Shown here: piece by piece, positions 46,888-59,583 of the stretch | Layout: every line of letters starts with the position of its first letter | Position numbering within the stretch: position 1 is the stretch's first letter | From: Sternotherus odoratus | Lineage: Eukaryota; Chordata; Testudines; Kinosternidae | Direction of reading: 5' to 3' | Length of the DNA: 64,000 nt | Assembly (NCBI GenBank): GCA_032164245.1 | Contig: JAVMKO010000004.1 | Coordinates: 35,441,626 to 35,505,625, forward strand | Program-made: the position numbers and the translations under genes | The notes under the pieces: model-generated | What the model was told of the DNA's origin: nothing | The model's database searches: none | What the model saw: only the letters and a program-made list of their open reading frames with translations

Positions 46888-47221
46888 AAGTTGTGGGCAA
46901 CCCGTGACCTGTGGGATGCATGCGGACCATCGCAGTAATTTGTTTGTGGGGTGCCAAAGAGTTTGTTTATATTTGCATGGCCACCCACAGCTCCCAGTGG
47001 CTGCAGTTCACTGTTCCTGGCCAATGGGAGCTGTTGGAAGTGGTATGTGCCTCAGAGACATACTGGCCGCTGCTTCCTGCAGCTCCCATTGGCTGGGAAT
47101 AGCGAATCACGGCCACTGGGACCTGCAGGCAACTGTGCAAATGTAAACAAACTGGTGGCCCACCAGCAGATTACCTTAATGGGCTGCATGCAGCCTGTGA
47201 GCCACAGGTTGCCCACCACCA
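46888..47221. mobile_element. hAT-type MITE with diverged 8-bp TSD
   Basis: GTGGGCAACCCGTGACCTGTGG and CCACAGGTTGCCCACCACC form the terminal inverted repeats. It is flanked by GTCTAGAG (46880-46887) and GTATAGAG (47222-47229), 7 of 8 identical, as expected for hAT. The interior carries inverted copies of CCAATGGGAGCTG / CAGCTCCCATTGG. Frames at 46904-47241 fall inside the element and are not host genes. Confidence 0.85.
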
Positions 47222-48439
47222 GTATAGAGGGAAAACTTTGAGTATGGTATAATAAATGAGATGCTAAAATTTCTATACTGAAATTTGTAAGCAGTCAGAA
47301 TTCCCACTGACTGGATTAATGAATGAAGAAATAAGATTGTATTGCCATCAGAACTACAATTAATGCAAAACACCAGCTAATAAACAGTGTTAACTGTGGA
47401 GCATTTTCTTTTAAGTAGTCATTCTCTCCTTCAGTATCTTTCCTATTAAAGGTAAATTGTTACCAGAAAGAGAAAGTATTTTTGTTTTTGTTGGTTTTTT
47501 TAGCCACAAACTACGCAGAACAATCAAAGACTTAATGGTCCAGTTCTTCAGGAGGCATACGCTGGGGAAGCTTCATTGATTTCACTGCAGTTCGGCTGAT
47601 TTATTCCAGCTGAAAATCTCCCCCCATATTTTAAAATTCCTCTTCACTGAAAATTGGAAAAGAATGTATTCAGTGGGGATTGAGGGATCATATTTCCCAC
47701 TTCTGGGATGTAGTAGGAAATTACATTTATAATCAGACACATCTCAGTAGCAGCAGGGGTAAAATCCATAAAGAAACAAAATGTAAACATGTTTTTTTTT
47801 CAATTTTTTATTCAAGTCTTGTTTCTGAGGAAAAAGGATAAAATAAGTTTGTATGTTCAGAACAAAATGTTTATAAAAAGAACAGATCAAACACCCAAAC
47901 TGAGTAACTTATGCATAAGGCCCATACATGTGTATTGTTGCAGCATTTTCTTTTAAAGAAGAATGTGCTGCTTATTTTCATTTAAAAATACTCAGTAAAA
48001 AGCTGCCTCATATTTAATTTTAAAGTACAGTGCATTATTAAGGTAAAGATCATGAAAATATAAATAGAGAAAGAAAATGGGCTTTCAGCTTCTCATAAAA
48101 TAAAGATTGTTGGAGCGATTCTATTTTTGTCTTTCCTGTGAAATATCAAATAGAGATGTGCTGAACTCTGGAGTACATGTTGATTAATGATCCTAACATT
48201 TGTTCTGAATTGCTATTGAGATTTGAGATGATTTCTCTCACAACCTCTTTCACTAATGAAAGTTGTATTACTGCCACATATTTGGCAGGTAAACACCAAG
48301 GTGACAAGACTCTTAGAAATCTTGAGATAGGAGGAAGATGGCTAGATAACCCTGCAAATGCCTTCTTTACTCCCATTCATTGATTTTGTTTGGGGTCTGA
48401 TATGAATGACTAATGTGCTACTACATGGCTTAAGGGTAA
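47222..48439. other. Single-copy non-coding stretch
   Basis: No recognised feature. AT-rich. Confidence 0.55.
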
Positions 48440-48650
48440 GCACCCAAAGCCAGGAGTTGTAAGAGCTGAGCTCATGTTTTGGTGCTTCCACTGACTTGCT
48501 GTGCAGCCTTGAAAAAGTCACTTTGCATCAGCATCTCCATGATAGCAATAATATTCAGTTCACCATCTCACAGGGGTGTTGTGAGGATTCAAGTAACATC
48601 TGTAAAGCATTTCTGACAGGTGAATCTTCTTTAATTGATCATGAATCTTA
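48440..48650 (+). mobile_element. MIR SINE
   Basis: The MIR core is readable: GCTTCCACTGACTTGCTGTG, CCTTGAAAAAGTCACTT, CACAGGGGTGTTGTGAGGAT and GTAAAGCATTT, in the right order for a plus-strand amniote MIR. It is old and substituted. Confidence 0.82.
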
Positions 48651-49085
48651 TTAGCATTATCATGCAGACAAGACAACATGGCAGTTTTCCCCAGTTTCAC
48701 GTTTACAAAAACAAAACAAACAAAAAAACATAATCTTTGTTATCTGCTTGGAAGAAATAACCAGTCAATGACCAATATGAGCCGTCAGACAATTACTTGA
48801 CTTAGAGAGTAAAATCAAGTAATTAATTACATTTTTGAGTTCTCAAGCAACATCTGAGTGCTCTATTCAATATATGCGGCCCCTGGGTGTCCCAGAATTC
48901 ATTGAGAGTGTTGGCTGCATAATGGCACAAGGGGGGGGGGGAATTAGCTGCAGCCCCATGGTATCAGGAAGAGCAGGGACAAAAGAGGCTTTATAGCAGC
49001 ACCCTTGAACTCTTCCAGTCTGTAGGGCAGCTAGAATCTGATTTAGCAATAAGCAGAAATTAGAGAACAGGCTGTGCTGTTATAA

Positions 49086-49396
49086 GGCTACATCTACACT
49101 TGGAGCTTCGGGTGTGATTCCCAGCTCACATAGACACATTTGCACTAACAGTTATTGAGCTAGTGTGCAAAAGATAGCACTGTAGCCATGATGGCATGGG
49201 CTAGCTGCCCCACATACGTAACCACTGAGTCCAGGCAGATTTGTATTAGTAATGGCTAACCTATGCCACTGCTGGCCACTTCCCATGCTACCTCAGCTAC
49301 ACTACTATTTATAGAGCACTAGCTTGATGACCGCTAGCACAAGTAAGTCTCCGCAAGCTTGGAATCACACCCCTGCCTCCAAGTGTAGAAATAGTC
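49086..49396. mobile_element. Harbinger-type MITE with TAA TSD
   Basis: It begins GGCTACATCTACACTTGGAG and ends CTCCAAGTGTAGAAATAGTC, long inverted repeats, and is flanked by TAA on both sides (49083-49085 and 49397-49399). The 3-bp TWA duplication fits PIF/Harbinger. Its ends resemble those of the MITE at 30343. Confidence 0.82.
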
Positions 49397-49399
49397 TAA

Positions 49400-50679
49400 T
49401 TTATGCTGGCTTGTAATGGCCCCCTCGATTGGGCTTGTTATTCTGTTTGTAGATCACTAGTGCACAGTATATTCTGCCTATGCTCCCTCTCCTAACATGA
49501 CGTCATGCTGGGAGGGTCGGAAGAGGGTGTTGTATAGCCTGCAAAGTTGGGGATTCTTCCAAATGGGAGACTCTTCTACTGCCCATTTAAAGCAGTTTTG
49601 TAGCCTCTTTGCCCTGCTCCAGTGGTGCAACGGGGCCATAGAATGGGACAGATTCTAGCTCATAATGTATATAGTATTATTGAGATTTCTTATATGGAAA
49701 TGGCATTGTGGCCATTTCTTTTAACAGACTCAGTAAAGGAAGTTCAATCTTCCAGTTTCCAGACATTATTTATGTCCCTCTTATACTTTTTCCAAGTTCT
49801 CTAAAGCGCATAATCATCACTGATGTGAATGGTTGACACATGATGTTTTATGTATCTGAAACGCCACTATCATTATCAGGCTGGATATCCACAATGGACT
49901 GGTAGGAGTTTTCACTTCCAAGTAAGTTACTGCTGTCGGATTGCCTCTCAGCATATGTTAATGAGACGTCTAGGGAGTTTGCAAGTATAGACACTTCTAG
50001 TATAGTAACAGTAATTAAATATCTGATCATTTTCCTCTTTTAAAATAACTTTTTAAGGAGGCTCACTACAACAATGCATCTTTTTTGAGAACTACTCTCA
50101 AGCAAATGTGGGAAACATGCATTTTCCCAATAATACAACTTTTCCATTCAAAAGCTGGCAATAAAGACATTATGTCTGACCAGCCACAGATTTTAGGATG
50201 TTTGCCATTCTGTCCATTTCTGAAAACCATTAATGAGGACTCCATAAGGCTTTCTAGATAGCCACACGGTCTCTATGGTTTTTATTCTACAACACATTTC
50301 TAATATTTTTTTCCTCATGTCCCAGGGACTGTGCAATGTCATTGTTTCTAAATATATGGCAGTTATCTTAGTGGATAAAGCAGAGCATCTTTCTTCTTTA
50401 CCACAATTTGCCAGAGCTTTTAAAAGGTGAGACATTGTTTATGGACTGAGTCCTAGCAGTTCATCTGACTGCTCCAACAGCCCTATCATCCAGATATTCC
50501 AATAGTCTCTTTCCAATGGCTCTCCAGAGAAATTCAAACTAACCATCTTCATTAAAAATGCAAATGCTCTTGGGACAACTGAGAGTTCAAATATAATCAT
50601 CTTTTATTGGTGCTACCTCCATGGGCATATAGAAATGTTTTGTAATATGCAATGATATACACAAGTAAGTTTGTTCTCC
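49400..50679. other. Single-copy non-coding stretch
   Basis: No gene or repeat recognised. Short frames only. Confidence 0.55.
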
Positions 50680-50691
50680 TCTAATGAGCAA

Positions 50692-51243
50692 AGAAAGCGA
50701 GGAATGCTTGTAGTACCTTAGAGACTAACTAGTTTATTTCAGCATAAGCTTTCATGGGCTATAGCTCACTTCATCAGATGCATAGAATGGAACAGAAGTA
50801 GGATGCATTTATACACACAGAAGGAAAGAAAAAAAATTGTACATTAGCATACCAATTCTAAGAGGGCTGTTAAATATAGATGGGCCATTATCAGCAGGAG
50901 AAAAAATACCTTTTGAAATGGATTTCTGTGTCAGATAAATTAACCCAGAAAATGCAATCAATTAGTGTAATAAGAGAACCATTCACAACTCCTATTTAGC
51001 TCCTGGTTAATTGTATCCAATTTGAAAATTAATTCCAGTTCCTCAGTTTCTTGTTGGAGTCTGTTTTGGAAGTTTTTCTCTTTCAAAATTGAAACCATTC
51101 TGTTCCATTCTATGCATCTGATGAAGTGAGCTATAGCCCACAAAAGCTTATGTTGAAATAAACTAGTTGGTCTCTAAGGTGCTAAAACTATTCCTCGCTT
51201 TCTTTACGGATACAGACTAACACGGCTGCTATTCTTGAACCGG
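50692..51243 (-). mobile_element. Penelope-like element, copy D, with ORF C-terminal relic, 12-bp TSD
   Basis: A perfect 12-bp direct repeat, TCTAATGAGCAA, lies at 50680-50691 and 51244-51255. Inverted arms are at about 50692-50800 and 51090-51243. The right arm has the complete outer end (ACAGACTAACACGGCTGC) and the left is truncated. Between them the minus strand is open (51143-50958) and its second half reads IFKLDTINQELNR...YY, alignable with the tails of copies E and F. So the unit is an ORF end followed on the minus strand by a pseudo-LTR, with an inverted pseudo-LTR at the other end. PLE ORFs encode reverse transcriptase plus GIY-YIG endonuclease, and neither domain core is retained here. 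Confidence 0.72.
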
Positions 51244-51255
51244 TCTAATGAGCAA

Positions 51256-53575
51256 GACTCTTCTTTTCTGACTTTTACTTCCAAAGTTTTCAAACTATCA
51301 ACTTGAAAAGATTTTATTTTAAGAAAGCTTTTAATGTCTTAGGTTTAGGACTAGGCTGAAATCTTTCAGGGCCAGTTTATAGCAAAGAGAATGCTTGCTT
51401 AGCTTACATCTGCTCAACTCCTTATAATTTCTAATAACCTTGGTTGTAGGTACTGGAATTTCTGAAGAACAAAACTTGTATGTCAAACTGGATGATTTAG
51501 GTATTATTGTATGAGAGGTCGTTTCCATCTTGCCTCTACTTTCTTAACCACTCTCTTTTCCCCTTCACCTAAAAAATACCCAGCATTGTTATTTAAAAGC
51601 ATCTTCACTCTCTTTGGGCATTTATACCATTTTGTTACTGAGGGCTTGACATTCCAGATGTAGCTTCTCTGCTTTTTAAAAAAAATCAATTTCAATATAA
51701 AATTATCACAAAAATCTAATCAGAAAAAAAATCTGAGAAGTCTTGTTGTTTAAACACAGCTTTTACAATCTCTGAAAGCTGTAGTATCCTTCCTGCTTGT
51801 CATCCTGTGAGTCAGCATGAACTCTGAGTACTTGTTAGCACTGAAAATCTTCTGCTTTCAGACAGAATGAGAAGTCCCTTTTACCTGGATGTGTTAGATT
51901 CTTTACAAAATGTTAGGCAATCTACTCTATATGTCTTCAGATTTGCTATGAGTCCTATCATACAAATACATCGATACATCACATTATATTTAAGAGAAGA
52001 TGACCATCTGTGCAAATTAATACTGGAACTTTATTTCCTCCATAGTGTTGTTCAAAATGGCTCAAAAACTGTGAAGCGTCAACAGTCTTTCTCTGTATAA
52101 TGCTAAGAAGCCAATAAGCAGTAACAATTCTTGTACAAAACCTAGTCAGGACAGCTGGGAAAAAATCCATTGAGATAGTTGAAGATGAGGAATGTGAGGG
52201 ACTTGGGAGGTGCATGCCTGGAATGCTATTTGAATTACTTCAACCTGACACACACTTTAGTAGATGAGTAATTACCTCCAAATCCAAAGGACGTTGTACA
52301 GTCACATTTTAGTGAAACTGACTAAATTCAAATAATTTTATTTTTTATGTCTTATCTGGCTCTTTTCTTCAATTTTTTTTGGGGGGGTCGGTAGGGGGAG
52401 AAGAAGAGCATAGGATACCAAGTTTCCCTGGGTATTGTATCTGTTTGTTTCGGCTCCCTGCTAGTATTGGTGACCCAATCAAACACTTGCATAGATCAGA
52501 AATCAGGGCAGACACAACAGCACTGAACTCACGCAGATGCACAACAGCAAAGCACCCGCAACAGCAGTTTTAGTTTAGGGCTGTCCCCAAAAGAGATACA
52601 GAATTGCAGGATGTGTCCAGTGCTACAGAAGTCTATATGTACTGGGATTTGAGATTCAATAAATCCCAAGTACTGAAAATCCAAACATCCCATGGGAACA
52701 TTTACAGACTGTTTGTTTTGGATTGGAATGCATGTACACAGGGACTAGATAGAAAACACCTACCATAATATTAAACATTAACCAAGCTCTACTTTGAAAA
52801 CAAAATGTAGGCGTCAGAGAACCCATCCAAGTGATTTCAATCTTTAACCACCCTCTCACCCATATTTACTATGCAAAGGAAATTTACCATGAGCTAAAAC
52901 TTCAAAACTTCAGAACCATCAAATGAACATTTTAAAATTTGCAATTAACTGGGCTCCCAGTTTAGTGACTTATTTGCAATTTTAAATTGAAAATTATGTT
53001 TGCAGGTTACATTATACATTTAGATTGATTAAAGGGAGACTAAACAATTAGTGATAATATATGTGTGTGTCAATTAATGTAGGAGAGAATCTAGTCATTC
53101 CTCTTAGGGCTGTTGACAGGCCTCAGTGGTTTATAATTAGGAGAAACCTAGCACACTGAAGGATTAGAAGCCACTATCCTACAGGGCAAATTCATTATTG
53201 GTAATATGCATTTTTGATCCTCAGATGAAAGTTTTCCAGGCATGTGGATAAGATAAGCAGATCATATTGGATCCCTGAAGTATTTAAAGTAGATTTGTCA
53301 ATTCATGCAGAAACAATGAAGCACACACAAACCAAAACCACGGGCAAAAAGATCTGTGGTAGCCTATTTATTGCTGTTTGAGTTAAAACTGTTAATAGAC
53401 GACTATGTGAGCTAAATTATGGCTCTGAGAACCAGGCGGTGGAAGGGACTGGGAAAGGAAAAAGGGCTGTCATTGCATCAGTGCTTTGGAAGGAAAGATT
53501 AGGTTACATGAGGCACAATGACCCCTTGGTGGCAGGGGAAGTGCTTTGGGCAGCAGTCGGTGCATTCACCAGGTA
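51256..53575. other. Single-copy non-coding stretch
   Basis: No recognised feature and no gene-like frame. Contains poly-T and G8 homopolymers at 52372-52387. Confidence 0.55.
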
Positions 53576-53856
53576 CAGTAGACTCTCGATTATCCAGGAT
53601 TGGATTAACCAGGATGTCAAAAAAATATGCGCAACTTGTAGGGCCGGCTCTGGCTTTGCTGCCGGCCCAAGCACACACACAAAAAACCCCCACCAGGGCG
53701 CAAGGCAGCCAGAGAACCAACACCCCCTCCCCCTGGCGCAGGGTGGCTGGTGAACCAACCCCCTCTCCCCATATTTCCTATGGATGGTGATTATCCGGGA
53801 TTTTATTAACCAGAATTAATTTTTCCCTATCATCCTGGATAATCGAGAGTTTACTG
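53576..53856. mobile_element. pogo/Tigger-type MITE
   Basis: CAGTAGACTCTCGATTATCC and GGATAATCGAGAGTTTACTG are inverted repeats flanked by TA (53574-53575 and 53857-53858). The ends are the same as those of the nested element at 12098, so both belong to one family. The middle (from 53639) begins GTAGGGCCGGCTCTGG, the start of the GC-rich MITE seen at 8673, which indicates a nested, truncated insertion. It contains no transposase. Confidence 0.87.
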
Positions 53857-53858
53857 TA

Positions 53859-54944
53859 CTTGCTATTGTACAAGGGGTGGGATTATGGCCCCCTCTGCAG
53901 GGTAGTGTCTGGGTTGGCCTGTTCTTCGAGCAGAGACAGCAGACTTATGGCTCACTGCTGGCAGGAATGCATGTGGGGGAAAGGATCTTTGCATCCCAAT
54001 CCCACCAGCCTGCAGAGAAGCCACAATTTAGCCATGCTGCAGCCTATTTGTGCACAGAGCCGGTTATAGAGTGCTTTTAACATCTAGTTGTTATATTGCA
54101 ATACTTTCCCTTTAGCAATATAACTGCAAGAGCAAGCCTTACATGAATTTTATGACCTTGATAAAGTTTTCTCGTCATCCTGGGAGCTGTCAGGAGTAAC
54201 ACAAAATATACTAACATTCAGAACCAGAGAATCATTTCATTCCCATAGTGGATTCCAAGAACTTTTATTCTGATTGGATAGAAAGCCAGGTTATGATAAT
54301 CACACTGTCATGTGTAGCTTTGCAAATGATCAGCTACTTTTCAGTTTTGATGCTAGCAGACTGTAGAGAGGATTGAGCTACAAAAGGACAGATTCTTCTC
54401 CTACTGAAGACAAAAGCAAAATTCCCATTTACTTAATCAGAAGACTTTTTAACAGTATGGCCAAATATTTAAACCTGGCTGCTTACCATTAGAATCCTAC
54501 CTCCATATTTAGACATTGAAATAGAAGTCATGTCCTGATTGTCAAGGCACCTTTGGACAAATTGTGCACCAAGGCACAATTTAGGAAACCAGTTTTGCAC
54601 ATTGGATAAGATTTTCAGTGCAGCTTGGGCATACATTTTCCATTGGAGACACATTTTCCATTGAAATTCATAGCAAGTAAGTGTCGCCTAGGTTGCTAAG
54701 ACCAAATTCAGTATTTGGTCTTAGTGACTGCTAGCACTCTGCATCTTTGAAAATTTGGCTACTTATTTAAGAATCAAAATATGAGGTTATCTGTCATATC
54801 TACATTATATGTACAACAGAAGCAAAATAAGCTCCTTTTACTAACTGGCTAGCTGAAAGGTTTGTCCGAAGTGTGTTGCACTAAAGTGTGGCAGATCCCA
54901 GTGCAATAACATTCATTAAATGGTGGTGTCTTGTCTAGTTTAGT
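53859..54944. other. Single-copy non-coding stretch
   Basis: No recognised feature. Confidence 0.5.
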
Positions 54945-54949
54945 CCAGG

Positions 54950-55589
54950 TGTTATAGGGGGCTTGGTGGACCAGGCAGCCTATGGTTAGTATACCCAACT
55001 TCCAGCCCCTTGCCGCTCTGTCAAGACAGTGGTGGTGCCTGTTTCTGACCCTAAGCAGAGGATCGTCAGCTCTCCATGCTCTTCTAGGGACTCAATTCTT
55101 CAGGGAGTAAAGGACCTGAGCCCTCCCTTCCCACCAGGTCCCAGCCCAAGGCCCTGTGGGAAGCAACATAATCAGGGGCTCCTCTGCAGCAAGTCTAAAT
55201 CTGCTGTCCTGGGCTACTTCCTAGCCATATGTCCCTTCAGTTTGGGGCATGACCCCCATACTCTAAACAGTCAATCACTTAACACAGTCCAAAAAAAGCA
55301 GGGCCTGCAGGTTCTTAAAGCAGGGGAGAGGGTGGCTAGAAAAAGCTGTGTCTATGGCCTTACCCACTCTGTGGTGCCTTCTCAGCCTCAAACTTTTGTC
55401 TGGCTTCCTGGCAAAGGATTCCTCTCTCCTTCAATCTGTCCACCACCCTTTGCCTGGGTTTTGAGCTCCTTTTAACCCACTCGTCCAGATGGTGCATGCT
55501 CGTCAGGCTCTGAGAGGCAGGGCTACCTGGGCCCAGTATTGCCTTTGAAGCCCTTCAAGCCCAGTACAGGGTTTGTATACCCCAACACA
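54950..55589. mobile_element. Probable solo LTR
   Basis: It starts TGTTATAGGGGGCTTGG and ends GTATACCCCAACACA (TG...CA, short inverted ends TGTT/AACA). The flanks CCAGG (54945-54949) and GCAGG (55590-55594) look like a 5-bp TSD with one mismatch. The 148-codon plus-strand frame inside (55029-55475) has no recognisable domain and is read as chance. Transcription direction is uncertain, as no clear AATAAA is seen on either strand. Confidence 0.55.
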
Positions 55590-55594
55590 GCAGG

Positions 55595-56799
55595 TAAAAG
55601 AACTTTGTTCAGGTGATCTCTGTGAGGGCTGGAGGAATTATATTCTCTCTGTAGTTTATTCCATGAGCTCTACAGTGGGCCCATGAAGTCTCGACTCACT
55701 GGTCAAGCACCTGATCCTCTCTTGGCCTTTCCTGCTCCCTCCTCCACAGACCCAGTTTAGGACACTGTTCCATTGTGTGTATGGGACGTAGGCTTTGTTT
55801 GCAGTCTGTCTATGATGTGTCTCTTCTTGGAGGTTATATGCATACAGGGCATCAGTGGATTTTGGATCAAGCCTCTGCAAAATCAGGGTGGAGCAGGATT
55901 TGAACCTTAGAAATTATAACAGATTTAATAGGTCGAGAAGAGCAGCTATTCTAAATTAGTTTCAGAAACTAAGGCGGGACCTCCCCCCATGCACAATTCT
56001 AAAAGCCTCTGTAAACTGGTGGTAATTTTCACATTAAATATACATACACAGACTAGCAATTTGTTTGATAAATAATTCAAAGCTCTAATACCAGTGATGA
56101 AAGAAAACAAGGTGCTAAACTACACAGATTTGGCTCTGCATTTGATATTATTTTCATATATTTTCCACTTTTTGTTTGTTGGGGTTTTTTTTTTAGTCCT
56201 TAAGTAATGTTTTTTCTCAGTTATTTGAAGCAAAGTATTCTTGCAGACATCACTTGCTTTTTTATCTCTCTATTGAATGTAAATTGTTCCACAGCTTTCA
56301 TGTATTCATCTTTCTGGCATGGTGCAGAGGAATTTATCAAATTAAGTTTTATAGATTATAGTCCTTAAGATTGATTAGGATCAGATGGGACCATGGCTGT
56401 AACACTGCTATCAGTACTTTTCCCACTACAATCTCTCAAAATAATTAATGGCCATTCACATCCTAAGGTCAGGGGGCTAGACTTGGATGAGTTTTGGGGG
56501 TCATTTGTTTAACAAAACACGTACAATTTAATAGTAGAAAGAACACAATGGAAAAACGAATTATTCTCATGGAAGCCTGGAGTATGGACCGGCATGATCA
56601 AACATAAATTTTCTATATTATAATGAAATCCTTTGTCATATTAGACACACGCCACTGATGGGGAAAGTGGGGGCTAAAAACTAGGGTTGAAATAAATTGC
56701 TGCATGATAGACCTAGTGTCAATATCAAGTCAGATTTTCAGGACTGGCGGAGTTGCACTCCGTGCAAGTCCAGATGGGGTGAGCAACGAAGGATTGCCA
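55595..56799. other. Non-coding stretch
   Basis: No recognised feature apart from simple T-rich runs at 56166-56215. Confidence 0.5.
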
Positions 56800-56949
56800 T
56801 AAGCATCTCTGCATTTTCTTCTCTTTTCCCCTCTGTTTTTAAGACTTATCCACTCACCTATCATTGACAGAGCTACGTTCAACATGTGAGATGATACCAC
56901 TATCATGCTAGTAGACTTACCATACTGTTTACCCTGCAGGTCCTCCCCA

Positions 56950-57609
56950 AGGAGAGGAAGGAATTGACTTATAGACACAGTTGTATGTTTGGGACCTGGG
57001 AGAAGGCTGAAAGCAAGAAAGCAGCAATAGGGGTTGCTGACTGGCCCCCCTGAGCCAGAGGGACCTGGCTGGAGAGGGCTGAAGGCAGCAAGCATCAGCA
57101 GAAAGAGGTGTCTGGAGAGATGGAGCTGAGGGCTAAAGATTGATGAACGCAGGGGAGTATCGGTGGCACTTATTCAGGGGAAGGGCTGGGGCGGTGAGAG
57201 ATGCTCCCCATGGTGAGAATGATCTCCAAGCAGAGAGACTGTGTATGAGGGGTTATTGCTGGAAGGGCTGGGGTGAATGTTTTGGTAGAGGGACAACGAG
57301 GACTGATGTGGATACTAGATCTGGCAGAAAACATTGGAGTGTGGCATTGAAGGATTTCAAGAAGAGAGGTAAGGGCACCCACCGGAAAGAGTGGTTTTAA
57401 GAACTATATTCAGTGTGTGTGTGAATTGGATTATGTTTGGGAATTTTTGTTATGGACTGATTTTAACTATGGTTTTGATCATAAACCAGCCCCAAAGAAG
57501 GTTGTTGCTAAGTCATGATAGCTGTTGTGAAGTTATTGGGGACTCAAGGAGGGAAACTGAGGCATAGCCAGCCCAAAAAGGTTGCTCCAGACAGGGTTGC
57601 CCTATGACA
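56950..57609 (+). repeat. LTR-like relic
   Basis: The end reads GGGAAACTGAGGCATAGCC...GTTGCCCTATGACA, preceded by CATAAACCAGCCCC, a decayed AATAAA-type signal, about 120 bp from the end. This layout suggests the 3' part of an LTR. The left end is not defined. One candidate is 56800, where ATCTC precedes TG and ATCTC also follows 57609, but a 5-bp match over this distance can be chance. Confidence 0.35.
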
Positions 57610-59100
57610 ATCTCCTTTCTTGTTGACCCTCTCTTTCATTTCACCTCCCTCTCTTCACTATGCCAGTCCACACTCCCCTGCTACTCTTAACAATAGCCAA
57701 GTGAACGACACTATGAACATTTCTGCTTCCCGAAGAATCTCTGGAGAGATCAGGATGATTTTAATCCTCTTACACCCTGCAAATGGAGTAACATAGAGCA
57801 ACGAGTACAGACAACAAAGTAAATTAGATCAATTTTCTGAGAGGGGAAAGAGAGAGAGATACCATGGGAGTGTTTCAAAATGTTTCCCACTATCCCCAAT
57901 TATTTGGGAGCAGTAGGGGTCTTGTGATGTTGGGAGCTCTCCAGCTGTTTGGATGCCAGATTTGCTTCTGCTCTCCAGAAACAATGGTTCTAATTTGTGT
58001 TCCATTCTCCTTTCTGCCAGCACATGCACAGTAGGGAGCATAGTACCAAACAGAGCAACCATCAGAGCAAGCATGACCCTTACAAGCATACAGCTGGAGT
58101 ACTCCCAGGACTGGTGGATATCTTCTTATTACAGACATTAAAGATACTGCAGTATCCTACAGTAAGGGCACTAAATTACTGCATCAACTAAATATTGTAT
58201 TACAATGTTTTTTTTTATTTAGAAGTTGGGTTCCAGAAACTACTTGACTAAGCCCTCTTGGCCACAATGGCCAGAGATGTACAACAAAAATTCACAAATT
58301 TGTTGCTGAAAGCAACCTCTTGAGTGATCTTCCAAGCATCTCAATCTAGCACAGCAACAGGGGAACATTTTAAGCATATGAAATCAAACTTCCATCTCTT
58401 GGCATGCAAAGAGTCAGAATGCAGCTCTTGCGCTGTAGAGTGTGAATATACAGTGGCAGCAGCTGCTATAAATGTTGAGGCAGCTTTTTTGTCAGGCATG
58501 TAAGCTGGCAGCTTCAGAGGAAATGGATGCTGCAGAACCAGATCTGTTTTGACATTAGGAAGCTGCCCCTGGGTTCTGTTTGCAGATGGAGGATATTGAC
58601 CTTTCGATGAGTAAGTTCAGCATCAAGTCTGCTAGGAACAACATTCCTTTCCCTGTAAGTGAAAAGAATATGAGACCGCTTTCCAAAACGGTGTTTGGTT
58701 ATACATCCAGCTAAACACTTCAAAAGGTAAAACAAACAATCAATCCAACCTTGATTCATGAATATTTCCACAAATAAAAGCCATTTGCAATGATTCCTGG
58801 GACCATATTATTTGTTCTTTCTGAGCATTCCAATTCTACTGGTTGCAAATCCTGGAATGATTATTGGTTCAAAATTTTATATCAGTTATTTGCAGTTCAT
58901 TATTCTGTTGCTTGAAATGTTTCAGTCGCCCAAAACAGGAAACAGAAACAATACCATATGTGTTAGGTGACCAGATATACAACAAATATAGCAAATAGTC
59001 AAAGGGTTTCCACATGTGATTCTCAAATGTTAAATTTGGAACTGACATAGACAGATAAATAAATGAAATGTAGCTATATGTGAGCCTCAAACTTTGTCTT
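57610..59100. other. Single-copy non-coding stretch
   Basis: No recognised feature. Short frames only. Confidence 0.5.
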
Positions 59101-59583
59101 TATTTATGGGGGAGGGATATGATAGAGGTTTGTACAATCATGACTGGGTATGGAGAAAGTAAATAAGGAAGTTTTATTTACTCCTTCTCATAACACAAGA
59201 ACTAGGGGGCCACCAAATGAAATTAATAGGCAGCAGATTTAAAACAAACAAAAGGAAGTATTTTTTCACACAATGCACAGCCAACCTATGGAACTTCTTG
59301 CCAGAGGATGTTATGAAGGCCAAGACAGGGTTCAAAAAAGAACTAGACAAATTCAAGAAGGAGAGGTCCATCAATGGCTATTAGCCAGGATGGGCAGAGA
59401 TGGTGTCCTTAGCCTCTGTTTGCCAGAAGCTGGGAATGGGCGACAGGGGATGAATCACTTGATAATTACCTATTCTCTTCATTCCCTCTGGGGCAGCTGG
59501 CATTCACCACTGTTAGAAGACAGGATACTGGGCTAGATAGACCTTAGGTCTGACCCAGTATGGCTGTTCTTTTATTATTATGT
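59101..59583 (+). mobile_element. CR1 LINE 3' untranslated region
   Basis: About 480 bp are recognisable: AACTAGGGGGCCACCAAATG, ACCTATGGAACTTCTTGCC, GGGTTCAAAAAAGAACTAGA, GGTCCATCAATGGCTATTAG, GACAGGATACTGGGCTAGAT and CTGACCCAGTATGGCTGTTC, ending in a TTATTATTATG-like simple tail. It is 5' truncated, has no ORF, and is the best preserved CR1 in the window. Confidence 0.93.

Noticed and set aside
46904..47241. Overlapping plus-strand frames of 63-96 codons
   Set aside because: They coincide with a hAT-type MITE defined by TIRs and a 7-of-8 TSD. There is no transposase motif.
55029..55475. 148-codon plus-strand frame
   Set aside because: It lies wholly within an LTR-like repeat, has no recognisable domain and no matching neighbours.
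56800..57609. LTR with ATCTC duplication on both sides
   Set aside because: The 5-bp match was found only after searching several hundred bases, and the left end lacks LTR-like sequence. Only the right part is kept as a low-confidence LTR relic.
58960..58978. TTAGGTGACCAGATA, resembling the same MITE end
   Set aside because: No partner end is nearby, so it could be chance.
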